Below, piece after piece: positions 55,325 to 64,000 of a stretch of 64,000 nt of DNA; the stretch's first letter is position 1, and each line of letters opens with the position of its first letter. The position numbers and the translations under genes are program-made. The stretch spans positions 2,728,001 through 2,792,000 of the forward strand of contig NZ_CP071060.1 of assembly GCF_017161445.1 (NCBI RefSeq). Reading direction: 5' to 3'. Source of the DNA: Niveibacterium microcysteis (lineage in GTDB: Bacteria; Pseudomonadota; Gammaproteobacteria; Burkholderiales; Rhodocyclaceae). Under the pieces are notes generated by a model. It ran no database searches and was not told where the DNA came from. It saw only the letters and a list, made by a program, of their open reading frames with translations.

Positions 55325-57585
55325 TGGCTGAAGAGTTCCACGAGCTTGCTGAATTCGGGGAGGTCGCTCGCCCCGATTTGCTCACCCTGCGTCGCGCTCA
55401 AGCCCTGGTTGCTGCTGTGCGTGACGCAGCCGACTATGCGCTGGTGCAATTGCTGTCGCGTGACATGCCGGGCGTTGGACGCTTGGAAGCCTTGGTCGTG
55501 GACGTTGAGTGCGACGGAGTTCCGTCCAGGAACCCGGCGGGTATTCAATACCGAGAGCGCCTTGCCCTTTGTGTGCCGGAAGACAATAAAGCACAGGTCG
55601 AAGTGTTGGCGCTGCGCAAATCGTTTCCTGTTTTGATACATCAGAACAACGGCACGCGCGATGGGGTTGCGAGCCTGTGCCTCTACTTCGAGCCGACACC
55701 AACCGTGCTACGGACGTGGACGCCACAGCGATTTCTGCGCCGCATTCAGTGGTGGCTGGAGCAAAGCGCCAAGGGCGAACTGCATCCGGCTGACCAGCCT
55801 GTGGAGCATCTTTTCTTCGCCTCCAAGTTCGAGCTTGTTTTGCCGGGGAACGTCGATGCGCTTCGGAATGCCGGCGTAAAAATGGCCGTCGTTCGGGGGC
55901 CTGCAAGGCCGGACGGTGGGGGAACCGTATTCTTAAGGCCTGCCAGGGATGGCGGCAACGCACCGACGACCCTCGCATCGCACATCGACCTGACGCTGCC
56001 ACCAGTGGTGCAAGGTTTTGTTGAGCGTGACCCCATGACCCTGGGTGATTTGGCCGACCTTCTGAGCCAGCGGGAAGTTAATTTGCTGCCGCACCTTATT
56101 ACAGCGTTGAGCAATGGCGTTGGGCCTGAGGGGGTTTCTGCCGAGACCGCGGTGCCCTTCGTGATCATCATCTTGCATGTCCCTGTAGTGCGGGCTCTCG
56201 GAGGCTTGGCAGAACGTATCGCTCGACGCGCTTTCCTGATTGAGGGGAATTTGCGCGAGTTGGGTGTGAAGGCCGGCGCCCTGTATGTGCATGAAAAGCG
56301 TTACTTCGCTGAAATTCAGGGATCCATTCTGGCGCGCGAACCGGCTACCGAATGGAAGAAAGAACCCATTTTTCCTATGGAAGTTCTGCACTTCCCGGAC
56401 GCCTCGGCCGCGCGCAAACAATCCAGTCTTGATGACGAAGGACCGTGCGGTGTAATGATTGGAGCTGGGTCGCTAGGCAGCGCCATGTTGAATTTGTGGT
56501 CTCGCGCCGGCTGGGGGCGTTGGTCAGTCGTCGACAAGGATCACGTCAAACCGCACAACCTGATCAGGCACGTCGCATTCGCGCATCATGTTGGCGAACT
56601 GAAATGCGATGTTGTGGCAGAGCTGAGCGAGGCCGCTACCGACGGGGCCGCAAAGGTTGCGCCTGTCAGAGGGGATGCTTGCGATCTTGCTGCCCATGCT
56701 GTGCAGGAGGCTCTGACTACCACTGAGCTGGTGGTGGATGCCTCTGCTGCTCTGGAGTACCCGCGTCAGGCCAGCTTCCGCGACAACCTTCCGCGACACG
56801 TTACGGTATTTGTGACACCCAACGGAAACGGGGCTGTCTTGATGTTGGAGGATCTGGCGCGATCAATGCGCCTGCGCACACTAGAAGCTCAATACTACCG
56901 AGCACTGATTCGCCACCACTGGGGCGCGAAACACCTGGAAGGCAATCTCGGAACCTACTGGAGCGGGGCAAGTTGCAGGGATATCTCGGTAGCCATGCCG
57001 TACTCGCGCATTGCCGCCCACGCCAGCACGCTGGCCGAGCAAGTGATGCGGCAGGCCCAATCGGAGAAGGCCTGTGTTCGTATCTGGGATCGCGACCCCG
57101 ATAACGGAGGCGTCGCTGTGTACGACGTTGAGCCCGTAGCCGAATGCTGCCTCAGTTTTGGTGAGCTGTCCGTCTTCTATGACGAAGGGCTTTCGAAGCA
57201 TTTGCAGGCTCTTCGGCATTCCGCACTGCCGAATGAAACTGGCGGGGTGTTGCTGGGTTATCACGACTTCAATGTCGGGGCGATTGTGCTGGTCGATGCT
57301 CTGCCCGCACCAGCTGACAGCTACGCAAATCGCAGCTCCTTTGAGCGTGGCACCGCAGGTTTGCTACAGGCTGTCCAAGAAGCTTCGACACGAACCGCTG
57401 GCGTCGTTGGTTACGTCGGCGAATGGCACAGCCATCCTCCCGGGCACTCAGCCACACCAAGTCGAGACGACATAGTTCAGCTGGTGGAAATCAGCCTGGG
57501 CATGCACGGCGATGGACTCCCCGCGCTTCAGCTTATTGTGGGAGAGGGAGATATTCGAATTCTGCAAGGGATGGTAAAAGCATGA
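55321..57585 (+). CDS. E2-E1-JAB triple-fusion ubiquitin-like conjugation protein
   Basis: 754 residues. The E2-like domain (about 20-175) has candidate catalytic Cys120 in SLCLYFEP, followed by WTPQRFLRRIQWWLEQSAKG. The middle (about 180-370) is unassigned. The E1/ThiF domain (about 375-580) has the nucleotide loop GAGSLG at 381-386, VVDKDHVKPHNLIRH, and a candidate catalytic Cys552 (ASCRDIS). The C-terminal JAB/JAMM protease (about 620-754) keeps its zinc set: Glu639 (ETGGVLLG), His703/His705 (HSHPPG), Ser714 and Asp717 (PSRDD). All three active sites look intact. It overlaps the MBL stop and the patatin start by 4 bp each. An alternative ATG at 55258 would add 21 residues. Confidence 0.9.
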   Translation: MMAEEFHELAEFGEVARPDLLTLRRAQALVAAVRDAADYALVQLLSRDMPGVGRLEALVVDVECDGVPSRNPAGIQYRERLALCVPEDNKAQVEVLALRKSFPVLIHQNNGTRDGVASLCLYFEPTPTVLRTWTPQRFLRRIQWWLEQSAKGELHPADQPVEHLFFASKFELVLPGNVDALRNAGVKMAVVRGPARPDGGGTVFLRPARDGGNAPTTLASHIDLTLPPVVQGFVERDPMTLGDLADLLSQREVNLLPHLITALSNGVGPEGVSAETAVPFVIIILHVPVVRALGGLAERIARRAFLIEGNLRELGVKAGALYVHEKRYFAEIQGSILAREPATEWKKEPIFPMEVLHFPDASAARKQSSLDDEGPCGVMIGAGSLGSAMLNLWSRAGWGRWSVVDKDHVKPHNLIRHVAFAHHVGELKCDVVAELSEAATDGAAKVAPVRGDACDLAAHAVQEALTTTELVVDASAALEYPRQASFRDNLPRHVTVFVTPNGNGAVLMLEDLARSMRLRTLEAQYYRALIRHHWGAKHLEGNLGTYWSGASCRDISVAMPYSRIAAHASTLAEQVMRQAQSEKACVRIWDRDPDNGGVAVYDVEPVAECCLSFGELSVFYDEGLSKHLQALRHSALPNETGGVLLGYHDFNVGAIVLVDALPAPADSYANRSSFERGTAGLLQAVQEASTRTAGVVGYVGEWHSHPPGHSATPSRDDIVQLVEISLGMHGDGLPALQLIVGEGDIRILQGMVKA

Positions 57586-58655
57586 CGTCTTCCGCAAAAT
57601 CAATCGCATTGGCTCTCTCTGGCGGCGGAATCAGGGCCATGGTGTTTCACCTGGGGGTCCTTAAGCACTTAGCCGAGCGAGGTCTGCTGGAGTCCGTAGA
57701 GAGAATCTCCACGGTTTCAGGGGGAAGCCTGCTTGTCGGCTTAATGCTCCAGCAGAACCAAATGCGCTGGCCGACTTCAGAGCAGTTTCTGACGCATTCG
57801 CTGCCTGCTCTGCGAGAGGCGCTGTGCACACGCAGCCTTCAATGGGGCGCGGCACGGCAACTGTTCAACCCGTGCAACTGGCGGTTTCTACTTTCACGGT
57901 CGAATTTGTTGGCGCTCGCGCTTCAGAAAGAATGGCAGGTCACATCCACCCTCACCGATCTGCACGAGGGACCGGAATGGTCAATCAATGGCACCACTGC
58001 TGAGAGCGGGAAACGGTTCCGCTTTAAGCGCCTGGACATCGGTGAATACACCTTGGGCTACGCTTCGGCAGCGAACTTTCCGCTGGCGAGCGCTCTGGCA
58101 GTTTCTGCTGCATTCCCCGGGGGCTTTGGGCCACTAGCTTTGGAAGCTGAAAGATACGAATGGCGCAAACGCCCATGGGACGCTCCCCCGGAATCTGCCG
58201 AGCAAATAGCCCCAGCATTCAGTCGGCTGCATCTATACGATGGTGGCGTGTATGACAACCTGGGTTTGGAGCCGCTCTTTGACGCAGGCCGGCAAAAGCC
58301 AAAGCAGGAGGGGTGCTACATCATCTGCTCCGATGCCGGAGCTCCGCTTGCATCGGGTTTTGACATGGGCCCGCTGAATGCTGTCCGGCTGATGCGCGTT
58401 GCGGACATCATGTCAGATCAGTCACGATCGCTGCGTGTTCGCACGCTAGTGAATTACCTGCAGCAGACGCCATCTTCCGGCGCCTACCTGAACATCAACA
58501 CCCCACTTATGGCGAGGAGCGATAGCCAATTAACGAAATTTGCTACGTCGTTTCCAACAACACTCCGCCGCCTTAGTTATACCGAGTTTGACAAGCTTGC
58601 TGCGCATGGTGCCGCCGTTGCAGAGCACGTTCGGGCTGAGTATGGACTCTTGTAG
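57582..58655 (+). CDS. patatin-like phospholipase
   Basis: 357 residues. The oxyanion loop is SGGGIRA (residues 13-19). The nucleophile is Ser49 in STVSGGSLL, a GxSxG-type elbow, and the catalytic Asp220 is in LYDGGVYDNLGLEP. This is a complete catalytic dyad without a signal peptide, so it would act in the cytosol on the inner membrane. Patatins are effectors in CBASS (CapV) and related defences. Coupling (ATGA) to the E2-E1-JAB gene suggests it is the effector here, controlled by conjugation or a signal. It ends just before the Tn7-like module. Confidence 0.88.
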   Translation: MTSSAKSIALALSGGGIRAMVFHLGVLKHLAERGLLESVERISTVSGGSLLVGLMLQQNQMRWPTSEQFLTHSLPALREALCTRSLQWGAARQLFNPCNWRFLLSRSNLLALALQKEWQVTSTLTDLHEGPEWSINGTTAESGKRFRFKRLDIGEYTLGYASAANFPLASALAVSAAFPGGFGPLALEAERYEWRKRPWDAPPESAEQIAPAFSRLHLYDGGVYDNLGLEPLFDAGRQKPKQEGCYIICSDAGAPLASGFDMGPLNAVRLMRVADIMSDQSRSLRVRTLVNYLQQTPSSGAYLNINTPLMARSDSQLTKFATSFPTTLRRLSYTEFDKLAAHGAAVAEHVRAEYGLL

Positions 58656-58777
58656 TTCGTGTTTCGAGCGATGGCCGCGATTACGCCCTAATCAGAGGCG
58701 CAATTGATGCGCAAACGGAGGCGGGGATTGTGTGAAATACCAATATGCGGGCAAATGACAATCATCGGCAATTCCCA
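58656..58777. other. probable end region of the Tn7-like element
   Basis: 122 bp between the patatin stop and tnsA. The transposon end should lie here because tnsA is normally the first gene inside the end. Short related words (gcaaatgacaat, gcaattcccaat; gcgcaa twice) could be TnsB sites, but the other end is outside the window, so terminal inverted repeats cannot be confirmed. Confidence 0.4.
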
Positions 58778-59473
58778 ATGAATAAAACTACCAGCCAATC
58801 CCGCAACAAGATTCTGACTATCGAATACCCAAAAGATGGAAGTCACCGCGCCCGCAAGGTGATTAGTCGATCGAAGGCCCAGCCTACGGGTAAATACCCC
58901 TCATGGAAGATGGGGAGGATGGTCCACTGGGAATCACCACACGAGTTGAATGCATATCGCATATTGGATGCCGACCCGGAAGTCCTACGATTTCATGAAC
59001 AGCCGCTAGTCATCCATTTTATCCTGAACGGTGAGGAGCATCGGCACTATCCCGATGTATTGGTTGAGTTCAGTGCGACTCGCGAACTCTGGGAAATTAA
59101 GCCTGCAAGCGAAGCGATGAACCCCGAGGTCGTTGCTAGGACGAGGCTACTGGAACGCGAACTTCCTCGTAAAGGATTCGCATACCGAATGGTAATTGGT
59201 GAGGATCTAACAAGAGAGCCGCACCTATCCAACGCACTTACGCTTCTCAAGCATGGCAGGCAGCAGATCAGCCTGCTTGAGCAGGAGCAGCTTCGCCAAC
59301 TATTTCAACGGGGCAAGAGAATCACTTGGGCATCAGCTCTGGATGAGCTTGGCTCGAACAGATCACGCCTGCTTTGCAGGTCCTTCTTGGAAGGAAGCGT
59401 CACATTCGATACCGAGCAGAGGCTCGGACCTGAAACAAACTTCTGGAACTCCGAACAGAAAAAGCGGAAATAA
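58778..59473 (+). CDS. tnsA: TnsA-like transposon endonuclease
   Basis: 231 residues (longer if ATG 58745 is used). A TnsA N-terminal nuclease fold with catalytic residues in order: Glu56 (SPHELNAYRI), Asp93 (HYPDVLVEF) and Glu106-x-Lys108 (LWEIKP). TnsA cuts the 5' ends so that the element moves by cut-and-paste. The C-terminal part (FQRGKRITWASALDEL) is the TnsC-contacting type. It is directly followed by tnsB. Base composition is more AT-rich than the backbone. Confidence 0.87.
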   Translation: MNKTTSQSRNKILTIEYPKDGSHRARKVISRSKAQPTGKYPSWKMGRMVHWESPHELNAYRILDADPEVLRFHEQPLVIHFILNGEEHRHYPDVLVEFSATRELWEIKPASEAMNPEVVARTRLLERELPRKGFAYRMVIGEDLTREPHLSNALTLLKHGRQQISLLEQEQLRQLFQRGKRITWASALDELGSNRSRLLCRSFLEGSVTFDTEQRLGPETNFWNSEQKKRK

Positions 59474-61515
59474 ATGAGCACATCTTCATTTCAACAAGGT
59501 GCGGCGATAAAAATCGACGGCAGGCAGGCCACCCTGTTGAGGAAAGTCTCCGAATCGGACTGGCAGGTCGAAGATGACCGCACGAAACGAATCATTGAGT
59601 ACAGTGATTCCCAACTGAGAGGGTTGTATGTAGCCGGCCAACTCACTTTCGTCGGGAGACTCAGACCCTCAACCGGACAACCAGAAAAAACCTATTTAAC
59701 ACCCCGAACGAGGCTCTGGATGCGGCCAAGGTGCGCCGACTCTACGTCAAATCCGTTGTCGATCTTCCCAATACGAAAGAGGCCTACACCCCCGCAATTA
59801 TAAAGACTTGGGAAGCATTGCAAGCACCAAAAGCACCTCCCCATTGGACAACCGTTTTCCGCTGGAAGAATCGCTACTTAAATTCTGGCGACGACATACT
59901 TGCCCTGGTAGACAACACGAAAAACAAGGGAAACAGAACCAGTCGGTATCCTGTAGAAGTCGTCGAGCTAGTCGATAAAGCTATCGAGAATCGTTACTTG
60001 CAACTTGAGCGCCATACGATCCAAGAGACACTGGACTACGCAACCACGCTGGTAGCCACGGAAAACCGATTGCGTCCGCAGTCGGCTCAACTTCCCCTTC
60101 CTACCCGCCGACTCATCACTTCCCGAACAGAGGCCATTCCGGCATTCGATCGCTATGCTGCTCGCCATGGCCGCAGTGCGGCAGTAAAGCGTTTTAGGTC
60201 GTTATTGAGACATCGCATTACATCTACTCCCCTAGAGCGCGCCGAAATTGATCACACGCCTCTGGACCTCATGGTCATTGACGATGAAAGCGGCCTGCCG
60301 CTTGGACGCCCTTACATTACAGCCTGCATCGACGACCACACTCGTTGCCTGCTCGGGCTATATATTAGCTTTGAACCCCCGAGCCATTTCACGGTGTCGC
60401 GCTGCTTAATTCATGCCTTCATGCCCAAGACAGAATTAAAAGAAAAGTACCCGGCGATTCGGAACCAGTGGCAGGCTCATGGAGTAATGCGCGAACTAGT
60501 CGTCGACAATGGTCCAGAGTTTCATAGCACCAGCCTGGAGAATGCCTGTTACTCCCTGGGCATTGAAATTCACTACTCTGCCCGAAAGACTCCGTGGTTT
60601 AAGGGTAAGGTCGAACGCTTTCTAGGCACCCTCAACCGTTCAATCGCACACGGAACACCTGGCAGCACATTCAGCAACATTTTTGACAAGGAAGACTACA
60701 GCCCCGATAAATTCGCGGTTGTTAGATATGACACGCTAAAAGAGATCGCCAACACTTGGGTGACAGATGTCTATCACCAGAAGGTGCACCGTTCTCTAGG
60801 CGTGCCGCCGGATGTTATGTGGGCCAGAAGCATTAGGCCGGAGGACATTCTGATTCCAGACGACCCAACCCATTTGGGTTTCATCCTTGGCCGCAGTGAA
60901 AAACGCGTCCTCTCCCACAAGGGAATCGAAGTCTATGGGCTGCACTACAACTCCCCAGAGTTGACAGCACTTCGGCGCAAGTTGGGAGACAAGCTAGACG
61001 TAGAGGTACGAATAGACACCTCCAACTTAGGCCACATCGTTGTCCTCTCCCCAAAAACACAAGAGCCCATCAAGGCTCCGGCTCTGCAATTTGAATACGC
61101 CAATGGCCTCTCAGAGTGGCAGCACAGAGTTTGCAAACAGTTTGCCGCCCGAGAGATGAAGAACTACAGCCCTAGAGGCTGGCTCGAAGCCAAAGAACGA
61201 ATTCGGGAGCTTATCGATAGAGATTTCATGCACAGGAAGCAGCGCACTCGCGCAAAGATTGCCCGATATAGAAACAATGACGCTTCAGTGGAGGCTTCCG
61301 GCTCGCTACTGTCTAATGATGCTAACGCAAATGGCTCGGATTTTGCAAATCCATCACCGATGGCCCCGGATGCGGCAATACCCTTGACAAGTTTCGACAT
61401 AGCCGAGGACAAGCCGGCGCCACGTTCACGTCGTATTACACCACTATTCCGTGAACGCACACATTCCGAGATCGCCGCCGAACAATCTGACCGCGTGAAT
61501 ACGAATCATGACTAA
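59474..61515 (+). pseudogene. tnsB: TnsB/TniA-like DDE transposase, split by a frameshift
   Basis: A transposase of about 680 residues in two frames. The first frame (59474 on) encodes the N-terminal domain (FQQGAAIKIDGRQATLLRKV). After the A6 run at 59685-59690 similarity continues in the -1 frame (NTPNEALDAAKVRRLYVKSV). One extra A would restore a single frame. The main part holds the DDE triad: Asp in EIDHTPLDL, Asp in VVDNGPEF and Glu in GKVERFLGTLN (about 174, 259 and 295 counted from the GTG at 59731). A Mu-type C-terminal domain follows. The second frame could start alone at GTG 59731 but would lack the DNA-binding N-terminus. Confidence 0.85.
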
Positions 61516-62521
61516 TCCGAGATTCATCGTCGAAAACACTTTGATTCCACACCACGCTTTTGAAGAGGCCACCCGCCGCCTTGAGCAATGCTTTGCCTAC
61601 TCGGAAAACGCAAGTGAACCGACTTGTATCGCTCTAGTCGGCGAGTCACGAACCGGCAAGAGCCGCGCACTGGAGGAGTGCAACGATAGGCACTCGAGCT
61701 CGCGCGATGATTTCGGCCTAAACATGCCAATCCTGCGCGTAAAGACTCCATCTAAACCTACTGTAAAGAGTTTGGCCGAACTCATGCTGAGGGCCATGAA
61801 GGATCCAATCTTTGATCAGGGAACGGAGAACGCCAAGACAAGTCGGCTGCAGACCTTGATGCGTAATTGCGGGACCCGAATGGTAATGATCGACGAGTTC
61901 CAGCACTTTGTTGACAAGGGGTCTCATAAGGTGATGCACCATGTGGCCGACTGGCTGAAGATCCTAGTCGACGACAGCCGCATCGCGCTTGTCGTCGCCG
62001 GCCTACCCACTTGCCAAGCGGTGCTAGAGCAGAATGAACAACTCGATGGTCGATTCCTTTCTCCAGTCTATCTGCCTCGATTTGACTGGCTTCGTCATGA
62101 TCATCGCGAGGAATTCATCGCAATTCTGGGCGCTTTCCATGACTCGCTAAGCCGCCACTTCGATCTACCGATTCTGGATGGCGAAGAAATGGCATTCCGC
62201 TGCTATTGCGGTACTGGCGGCCTGATGGGATATCTGTCTAAGTTCCTTCGGCAGATGGTCTGGAATGCATTGGATGCCAAAAAGAACTCTATTAGCCTTC
62301 AGGATCTAGCTCAAGCACATGATGAGGCTGTTTGGGCTAAATCCGGGCCACGTGGAATTCCAAACCCCTTCACCAAGGCGTTTTCCCACGCACCTACGGA
62401 GGATATAGTTGCCCGCGTTCAAAGGATGGGAGTGCCCAAGGAGCCACAACCAAGTACTAGAACCAGGCCACCCGAAAGAAACGAAGGGTTCACTGTTCGG
62501 CAGATCTTGAGCGCAACCTAA
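61508..62521 (+). CDS. tnsC: TnsC/TniB-like AAA+ transposition regulator
   Basis: 337 residues. Walker A is GESRTGKS (45-52) and Walker B is MVMIDEFQHF (Asp129-Glu130). The ATPase links target selection by TniQ/TnsD to the TnsAB transposase. It overlaps tnsB by 8 bp, and its stop overlaps the next ATG (TAATG). The size is nearer to TniB (Tn5053 type) than to Tn7 TnsC. Confidence 0.88.
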   Translation: MTNPRFIVENTLIPHHAFEEATRRLEQCFAYSENASEPTCIALVGESRTGKSRALEECNDRHSSSRDDFGLNMPILRVKTPSKPTVKSLAELMLRAMKDPIFDQGTENAKTSRLQTLMRNCGTRMVMIDEFQHFVDKGSHKVMHHVADWLKILVDDSRIALVVAGLPTCQAVLEQNEQLDGRFLSPVYLPRFDWLRHDHREEFIAILGAFHDSLSRHFDLPILDGEEMAFRCYCGTGGLMGYLSKFLRQMVWNALDAKKNSISLQDLAQAHDEAVWAKSGPRGIPNPFTKAFSHAPTEDIVARVQRMGVPKEPQPSTRTRPPERNEGFTVRQILSAT

Positions 62522-64000
62522 TGTTGGTCCGCACTCCCAAGCCAGCCGACACGGAGAGCTTCCTGGGCTATTTGCTTCGTGTATCAGAATCCAACGGATA
62601 CGACACGCCTTGGCGTATTTTGAAGTTAGCGGGAATATGCCAATCAGAAATGACCAAGGTAAGCTTTCCCGTCAGCAAAGTTTGCAAAATTCTGGGGGTG
62701 AGCGCCGAATCTCTTAGTCATATTTCCTATAGGCATCCAGGCCACTATCCCGATGAATACAAAATACTCGGGCACGGACTAGGTTCGAGCATTAACCAAC
62801 CTATTCTCCGGCTTGCTACTCCTGCCTTATGCCCTGAATGTGTCAGAGCAAACGGCTACATTGACGCATTCTATGATCTTAAGCTGGCGGTTGCCTGCCC
62901 GGTACATAAGCGAGCCGTCATTACAAATTGTCCGACATGCGGGGAAATTCTAAGGTTCTTTCGTCCTGGCCTATTAACTTGTAGATGTGGCGCCTCGCTG
63001 GAAGATGCTGCGCCCGTGCCGGTCCCCGCCGCCGTAACTGATTTGATGAAAGTTATCGCAGCAAAGTTACATTCCGGCCCCCTCGACCAGGCTTCCGTTA
63101 TTCGCCAGTTGCCAATAGAAAGTCTGATGGCTATGCCTCTGCGTGCGTTGATAACAAAATTGCCAACCTTGTTACACCTCCACGGAACAAGCACATGCGA
63201 GCGCCCAATCGACGTGGTCGAACTTCTCGCAGAAGCTCTCTCTGACTGGCCCAAGGGATTGCACAGGTTTCTGGCCAAGGCTGAGGAGTTACATCGCGAC
63301 GACCCTATGTCGCATCTGATTCGTTCAAAACAGCTTTCCGCCTCCTTCTTCAGAAAGGAGATCCGTGAAAGCTTCGCCTGGCTGCAACAGGAACTCACTC
63401 AACATAGCCAGCACTCGCGTGGCAAGAGCATCCATTCACGCAGAAAGCTCCATGCGGAAGCACAGCGGCGCTTCCATTTGAGTGAAGAACTCGAGAGCGC
63501 CGATGTTGGCCTGCGCGCGGAGCCCCTATCGCATGCAACGCCCAATCACAAACTCCAAAAACGGGATGCAGCTGCTTATCTCGGTCTACCAGTGAGCGTC
63601 TTAGCAGCGCTTCAAGCTACGAGTCACTTTGCACAAAAGTATCGCACCGGTCCAAAGAGTGGATATCAACTGGCCGAATTAGATCTATTTTATTCACGAT
63701 TGCTTAAATCATCTCCACGCATACACCCGTCTAGAGTGGGAACAACGGCTACGGTCAGCATGAGCCACGCCTTGGGCAAATACCGTATGCACGATTCAAA
63801 GCAGAAGGCCGCGCTTGTCATGGCCTATCTTTCGGGCAGCCTTGCCTCTATCGGCAGGGTAGGCAACTCGACGAATGACATCCTTTTTAGAATTCGGGAT
63901 GTATCCGCTTTTGTAGCGTCAAGTCGCACGCATGCAGCGGGCGGAACACTGACTCAGCAACAGGCAGCTCAAACCCTCGGGTGCGATCTGCAAGCCATAC
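62521..64000 (+). CDS. tniQ: TniQ/TnsD-like target-selection protein, partial
   Basis: An open frame of 493 codons with no stop, running off the right edge. The N-terminus (ESFLGYLLRVSESNGYDTPW) and the zinc motifs (CPECV at 104-108, ACPVH at 125-129, CPTCG at 137-141, CRCG at 154-157) are the TniQ domain. The C-terminal part seen so far is helical with DNA-binding-like stretches (RDAAAYLGLPVSVLAAL). The length already exceeds small TniQ and approaches TnsD, suggesting site-specific targeting. Confidence 0.87.
   Translation, partial: MLVRTPKPADTESFLGYLLRVSESNGYDTPWRILKLAGICQSEMTKVSFPVSKVCKILGVSAESLSHISYRHPGHYPDEYKILGHGLGSSINQPILRLATPALCPECVRANGYIDAFYDLKLAVACPVHKRAVITNCPTCGEILRFFRPGLLTCRCGASLEDAAPVPVPAAVTDLMKVIAAKLHSGPLDQASVIRQLPIESLMAMPLRALITKLPTLLHLHGTSTCERPIDVVELLAEALSDWPKGLHRFLAKAEELHRDDPMSHLIRSKQLSASFFRKEIRESFAWLQQELTQHSQHSRGKSIHSRRKLHAEAQRRFHLSEELESADVGLRAEPLSHATPNHKLQKRDAAAYLGLPVSVLAALQATSHFAQKYRTGPKSGYQLAELDLFYSRLLKSSPRIHPSRVGTTATVSMSHALGKYRMHDSKQKAALVMAYLSGSLASIGRVGNSTNDILFRIRDVSAFVASSRTHAAGGTLTQQQAAQTLGCDLQAI

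Noticed and set aside
1..64000. tRNA, rRNA and CRISPR arrays
   Set aside because: Read for T-loop GTTCRA-type signatures, rRNA motifs and regular spaced repeats; none convincing.

Overview
The window looks like a betaproteobacterial chromosome, probably a Rhodocyclales-type organism (inference). It is GC-rich. The backbone carries a polar-type flagellin cluster, an Rnf electron-transport operon, a B12-dependent ribonucleotide reductase and small proteins such as DUF3567 and DUF1841. I saw no rRNA, tRNA or CRISPR array.

Layout. 0-8.4 kb is a flagellar filament cluster: a Maf/MptE-like protein on the minus strand, then fliC (with a good sigma-28 promoter), flaG, fliD, fliS, fliT, a FliK-like gene, an FhlB-like gene and a YcgR/PilZ brake. 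8.4-11.9 kb holds a CDF transporter, a secreted AGE-like barrel protein and pyrD. 12-17.9 kb is rnfABCDGE followed by nth. 18-38.1 kb is mixed housekeeping: cytochromes c, a MoxR/VWA pair, SemiSWEET, MscS, an amino-acid binding protein, htpG, a histidine kinase, greB, an EEP hydrolase, a His-rich CDF, an HDOD protein and nrdJ. nrdJ has NrdR-box-like sequences over its promoter and a terminator behind it.

From about 38.1 kb to the end the DNA is accessory. A HAD protein, an MFS exporter and an HExxH protein come first. A cluster at 42.6-52.2 kb follows, bounded by imperfect 65-bp direct repeats and an IS5-type transposase relic. It has two transcription units. One encodes a signal-peptide/multi-TM membrane protein, two lipoproteins and a coiled-coil protein. 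The other encodes an apparently exported TPR-CHAT protease, a membrane TPR protein and a FecR-like periplasmic protein. This is the strongest candidate for an undescribed system.

At 52.7-58.7 kb is a defence-island graveyard. It has an orphan Xre/MbcA/ParS-type antitoxin and the C-terminus of a type I restriction HsdR fused in frame to a YgjP-like metallopeptidase. That fusion abuts, head to head, a truncated metallo-beta-lactamase-fold gene. The latter leads by 4-nt overlaps into an intact E2-E1-JAB triple-fusion (ubiquitin-like conjugation) protein and a patatin phospholipase. From about 58.7 kb to the end is a Tn7-like transposition module (tnsA, tnsB with a one-base frameshift in an A6 run, tnsC/tniB, and tniQ/tnsD running off the window). 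It is visibly more AT-rich than the backbone.
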